This document shows positions 6,168 through 7,768 of a DNA stretch of 7,768 bases, piece by piece. How positions within the stretch are numbered: the stretch's first letter is position 1; each line of letters starts with the position of its first letter. This stretch comes from Desulfobacterales bacterium. GTDB lineage: Bacteria; Desulfobacterota; DSM-4660; Desulfatiglandales; Desulfatiglandaceae. The stretch spans positions 1 through 7,768 of the forward strand of contig JAKLQB010000199.1 of assembly GCA_022013615.1 (NCBI GenBank), given 5' to 3'. The notes beneath the pieces were generated by a model. That model searched no databases. It was not told the origin of the DNA and worked only from the letters and a program-made list of their open reading frames with translations. Position numbers and translations under genes: made by a program.

Positions 6168-6954
6168 GTCCATGTCCCTTGGGCCTGCCCAGATAGGCTT
6201 CTATGACTCGAGGATCATTCTGAATCTCCTCCGGGGTCCCAAGACAAAGGACTTTTCCCTGATCAATCACCTGGATACGCTGACAGGCCCCCATAATCAC
6301 TTTCATATCATGTTCTACAAGAAGAATGGTGAGATCATGCTCCTGATGGATCCTGGATATGAGCCGGATTATCTCATCTGTTTCTTGAGGGTTCATCCCG
6401 GCAGCAGGTTCATCCAGGAGAAGCAATTTAGGGGCAGTTGCAAGGGCCCTCCCCAGTTCGATCTTTCGCTGATCACCGTAAGGGAGATTTTCTGCGAGTT
6501 CATCCTTGTAGCCCATAAGGCCAAAGGTGTTCAGGATCTCAAGGGCGCGCTCCTCCATGGCCGCCTCGGAACGTCTCAAAATGGGAAGATTCAGGACCGT
6601 CGCCCATAGCCCCGCACCATGGCGCATATGAATCCCCACCTTAACATTATCAATAACTCGCAACCCGTTGAAAAGGCGAATATTCTGGAATGTGCGGGCC
6701 ATTCCTAAAGCCGCGTTTCGATCAGGTTTAAACCCGGTGATATCCTTTCCCCTGAAAATAATTCGTCCCTTTGAAGGACGAAGCACACCGGTTATGAGGT
6801 TGAAAACCGTGGTTTTACCCGCTCCGTTAGGCCCGATCAGACCCATCAACTCACCCTCCTTCAGGGTAAGGTCATATCCCTCAAGGGCACGAACGCCTCC
6901 GAACTGCTTACCAAGTCCTTCTACTTTTAATAACAGGGATTCTTCAGTAGCCAT
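6160..6954 (-). CDS. livG: ABC transporter ATP-binding protein, LivG type
   Basis: The 264-residue product is the partner ATPase of LivF. Seen: Walker A GPNGAGKTT (41-49, Lys47), Q-loop RTFQNIRLF (Gln90), the LivG-type degenerate signature LPYGDQR (157-163), Walker B LLLLDEPAAGMNP with Asp181-Glu182, and switch histidine in VEHDM (His215). The C-terminus has the usual LGTPEEIQNDPRVIEAYLG block. The His-rich tail GHGHA is minor and arises where livF overlaps. Start at 6954 is supported by AAGGA (6962-6966) seven bases upstream. It is the first intact gene of the transporter set, so the order is ATPases, permeases, binding protein, which differs from the common livKHMGF order. No strong promoter could be assigned upstream. 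Confidence 0.94.
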   Translation of the reverse strand: MATEESLLLKVEGLGKQFGGVRALEGYDLTLKEGELMGLIGPNGAGKTTVFNLITGVLRPSKGRIIFRGKDITGFKPDRNAALGMARTFQNIRLFNGLRVIDNVKVGIHMRHGAGLWATVLNLPILRRSEAAMEERALEILNTFGLMGYKDELAENLPYGDQRKIELGRALATAPKLLLLDEPAAGMNPQETDEIIRLISRIHQEHDLTILLVEHDMKVIMGACQRIQVIDQGKVLCLGTPEEIQNDPRVIEAYLGRPKGHGHA

Positions 6955-7145
6955 TATGGGATCCTTCAGGTCAACATCACGGGCTGATATTCTTCACAAA
7001 ACAATTACTTGCCCTACCCCACTCTCGATATATTTTTTCGGGTATAAAGACTTTAACTCTTTCGTATGTTGAGTGCAATGGGCAGGGCAAATCACCTCAA
7101 AGTCTTCGAACAATTCATATTCATTAAATCCCTAAATTCGGAATT
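6955..7145. other. gap between the DUF89 remnant and livG
   Basis: This gap carries the livG Shine-Dalgarno sequence (6962-6966) and should hold the operon promoter if livG is the first gene. On the minus strand TTGCAC (7078-7073) and TAAAGT (7055-7050) are 17 nt apart, but agreement with the sigma-70 consensus is weak, so I do not call it a promoter. TTGCCCT (7009-7015) and AGGGCAA (7084-7090) form a widely spaced inverted pair of doubtful meaning. No gene is supported. The reading frame of the DUF89 C-terminal fragment runs on to 7092 but without family-like sequence past about 7146. Confidence 0.4.
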
Positions 7146-7581
7146 CTTCAATATAATACCACCTTCATCAACCCCAATATCTTTTGCTATTACATGGCAT
7201 TTCACTTTCAGAAGAAAAAATATGGGCATTCTCTCATTGGAAAGGGCCTCATAATTCCCCTGGCCTTTATTTATTATGAATTCTGAATTGTAATATATTT
7301 TTTTTAATCTCATTCTTCAAAGATGGATACAATGTCAATGCCTTTTCAGTGCTTTCCCTTTTTATCTCTTTGTAGGGATCCGGGATTCCGGTAATTTCAC
7401 TCACTTTCTGATAAATAACCTTGCCACTTTCCGGTGGACTGCTTTCAAGGGGGATGCTGCTCAGCATTCTTCCCACTTCATCTAAAAGTCTCTTTATCTT
7501 CTTTTCATCATTTGTTGCGATTCGACCCGCACGGAGTGCCTGTTCCATAAAGCAGGGGAAACAATCAAGATATGTCTTCAT
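7146..7581 (-). pseudogene. DUF89/ARMT1-like (AF1104-type) gene with internal deletion
   Basis: Two fragments of one protein family lie next to each other in different frames. The upstream piece (7581 to about 7300) encodes the N-terminus: MKTYLDCFPCF with the CxxC of AF1104-type DUF89 proteins, a helical stretch, then TGIPDPYKEIKRESTEKAL typical of the family. After about residue 94 the family match ends and the frame stops at 7267. The downstream piece (about 7283 to 7146) encodes the C-terminal tail FIINKGQGNYEALSN followed by PIFFLLKVKCHVIAKDIGV. Intact relatives are about 285-300 residues; only about 140 family-like residues remain, so the middle, including the metal-binding Asp/Asn core of this phosphatase-like fold, is missing. 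Start codon and an AAGAGG site six bases upstream are intact, so a 104-residue peptide could still be made. An eight-T run (7298-7305) and GAATTCTGAATT (7279-7290) mark the junction. Confidence 0.8.
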
Positions 7582-7670
7582 AAAAAACCTCTTTTACAGC
7601 TCTTAAGATAATGTTTTTGGGGTTTACCGCTTCATCGCCATAAAGAGAAATCTAAGCCTCATTGGGCCGA

Positions 7671-7757
7671 GATACTGGATACTGGTTTCTGGATACTGGA
7701 TATCTATAGGGAATCACGCCTTTTTTAGCCAGCATCCAGGATCGAGCATCCAGCATC
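7671..7757. repeat. inverted pair of GATNCTG heptad arrays
   Basis: The left arm (7671-7701) is GATACTG, GATACTG, GTTTCTG, GATACTG, GAT. The right arm (7727-7757), read on the minus strand, is GATGCTG, GATGCTC, GATCCTG, GATGCTG, GCT. The arms are both 31 nt and match at 24 positions when inverted, around a 25-nt loop. Several differences are A versus G, which become G-U pairs in a minus-strand RNA, so a folded RNA would be favoured in that direction. It lies about 90 nt upstream of the DUF89 remnant. It resembles dispersed intergenic heptad repeats rather than a transposon end. Confidence 0.75.
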
Positions 7758-7768
7758 ACTTGATGTAT

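Noticed and set aside
7050..7078. Sigma-70 promoter TTGCAC-17-TAAAGT for livG
   Set aside because: Only three of six and about four of six consensus bases match in an AT-rich gap where such matches are expected by chance.
7671..7757. CRISPR array or insertion-sequence terminal repeat
   Set aside because: Units are seven bases with no spacers, and there is no transposase gene or target duplication nearby.

Overview
The window holds one minus-strand gene cluster, read right to left. It is most likely from a Desulfobacterota (delta-proteobacterial) chromosome. That guess rests on protein style, near-balanced base composition with AT-rich gaps, and short heptad repeats between genes; nothing in the window proves the taxon.

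Layout in order of transcription: (1) at the right edge (7671-7757), an inverted pair of 31-nt arrays made of GATNCTG-type heptads; (2) at 7581-7146, a broken DUF89/ARMT1-like gene whose N-terminal third and C-terminal tail survive in different frames while the middle is gone; (3) livG, livF, livH and livM (6954-3542), each overlapping the next by 1-8 nt; (4) a 250-nt gap with a 20-bp tandem repeat, a hairpin and a perfect 12-bp palindrome; (5) livK (3291-2137), the periplasmic binding protein, with a very strong ribosome binding site; (6) a 108-nt gap with a 9-bp-stem hairpin and a TTTTGGA heptad tract; (7) a creatininase-family amidohydrolase (2028-1279) overlapped by a type I/II asparaginase-family enzyme (1292-285); (8) 284 nt of AT-rich sequence with no gene I can support.

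Together, livGFHMK encode a complete branched-chain-amino-acid-type (HAAT) ABC importer: two ATPases, two permeases and one binding protein. The two downstream enzymes both belong to families that hydrolyse amide C-N bonds. The simplest reading is an uptake-and-hydrolysis operon for an amide or cyclic amide used as a carbon or nitrogen source. The substrate is not shown by the sequence. The asparaginase-like enzyme keeps the catalytic Thr/Thr-Asp/Lys set but shows no tyrosine in the lid loop, so 'asparagine' is only a family label. The structured gaps on both sides of livK suggest that the binding protein and the enzymes are expressed at levels different from the membrane and ATPase subunits.

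I found no rRNA, tRNA, CRISPR array, insertion sequence or phage gene. The system most worth a second look is the transporter-creatininase-asparaginase unit with its possible post-transcriptional control sites. Next come the internally deleted DUF89 gene and the heptad repeat family, which appears at two places.
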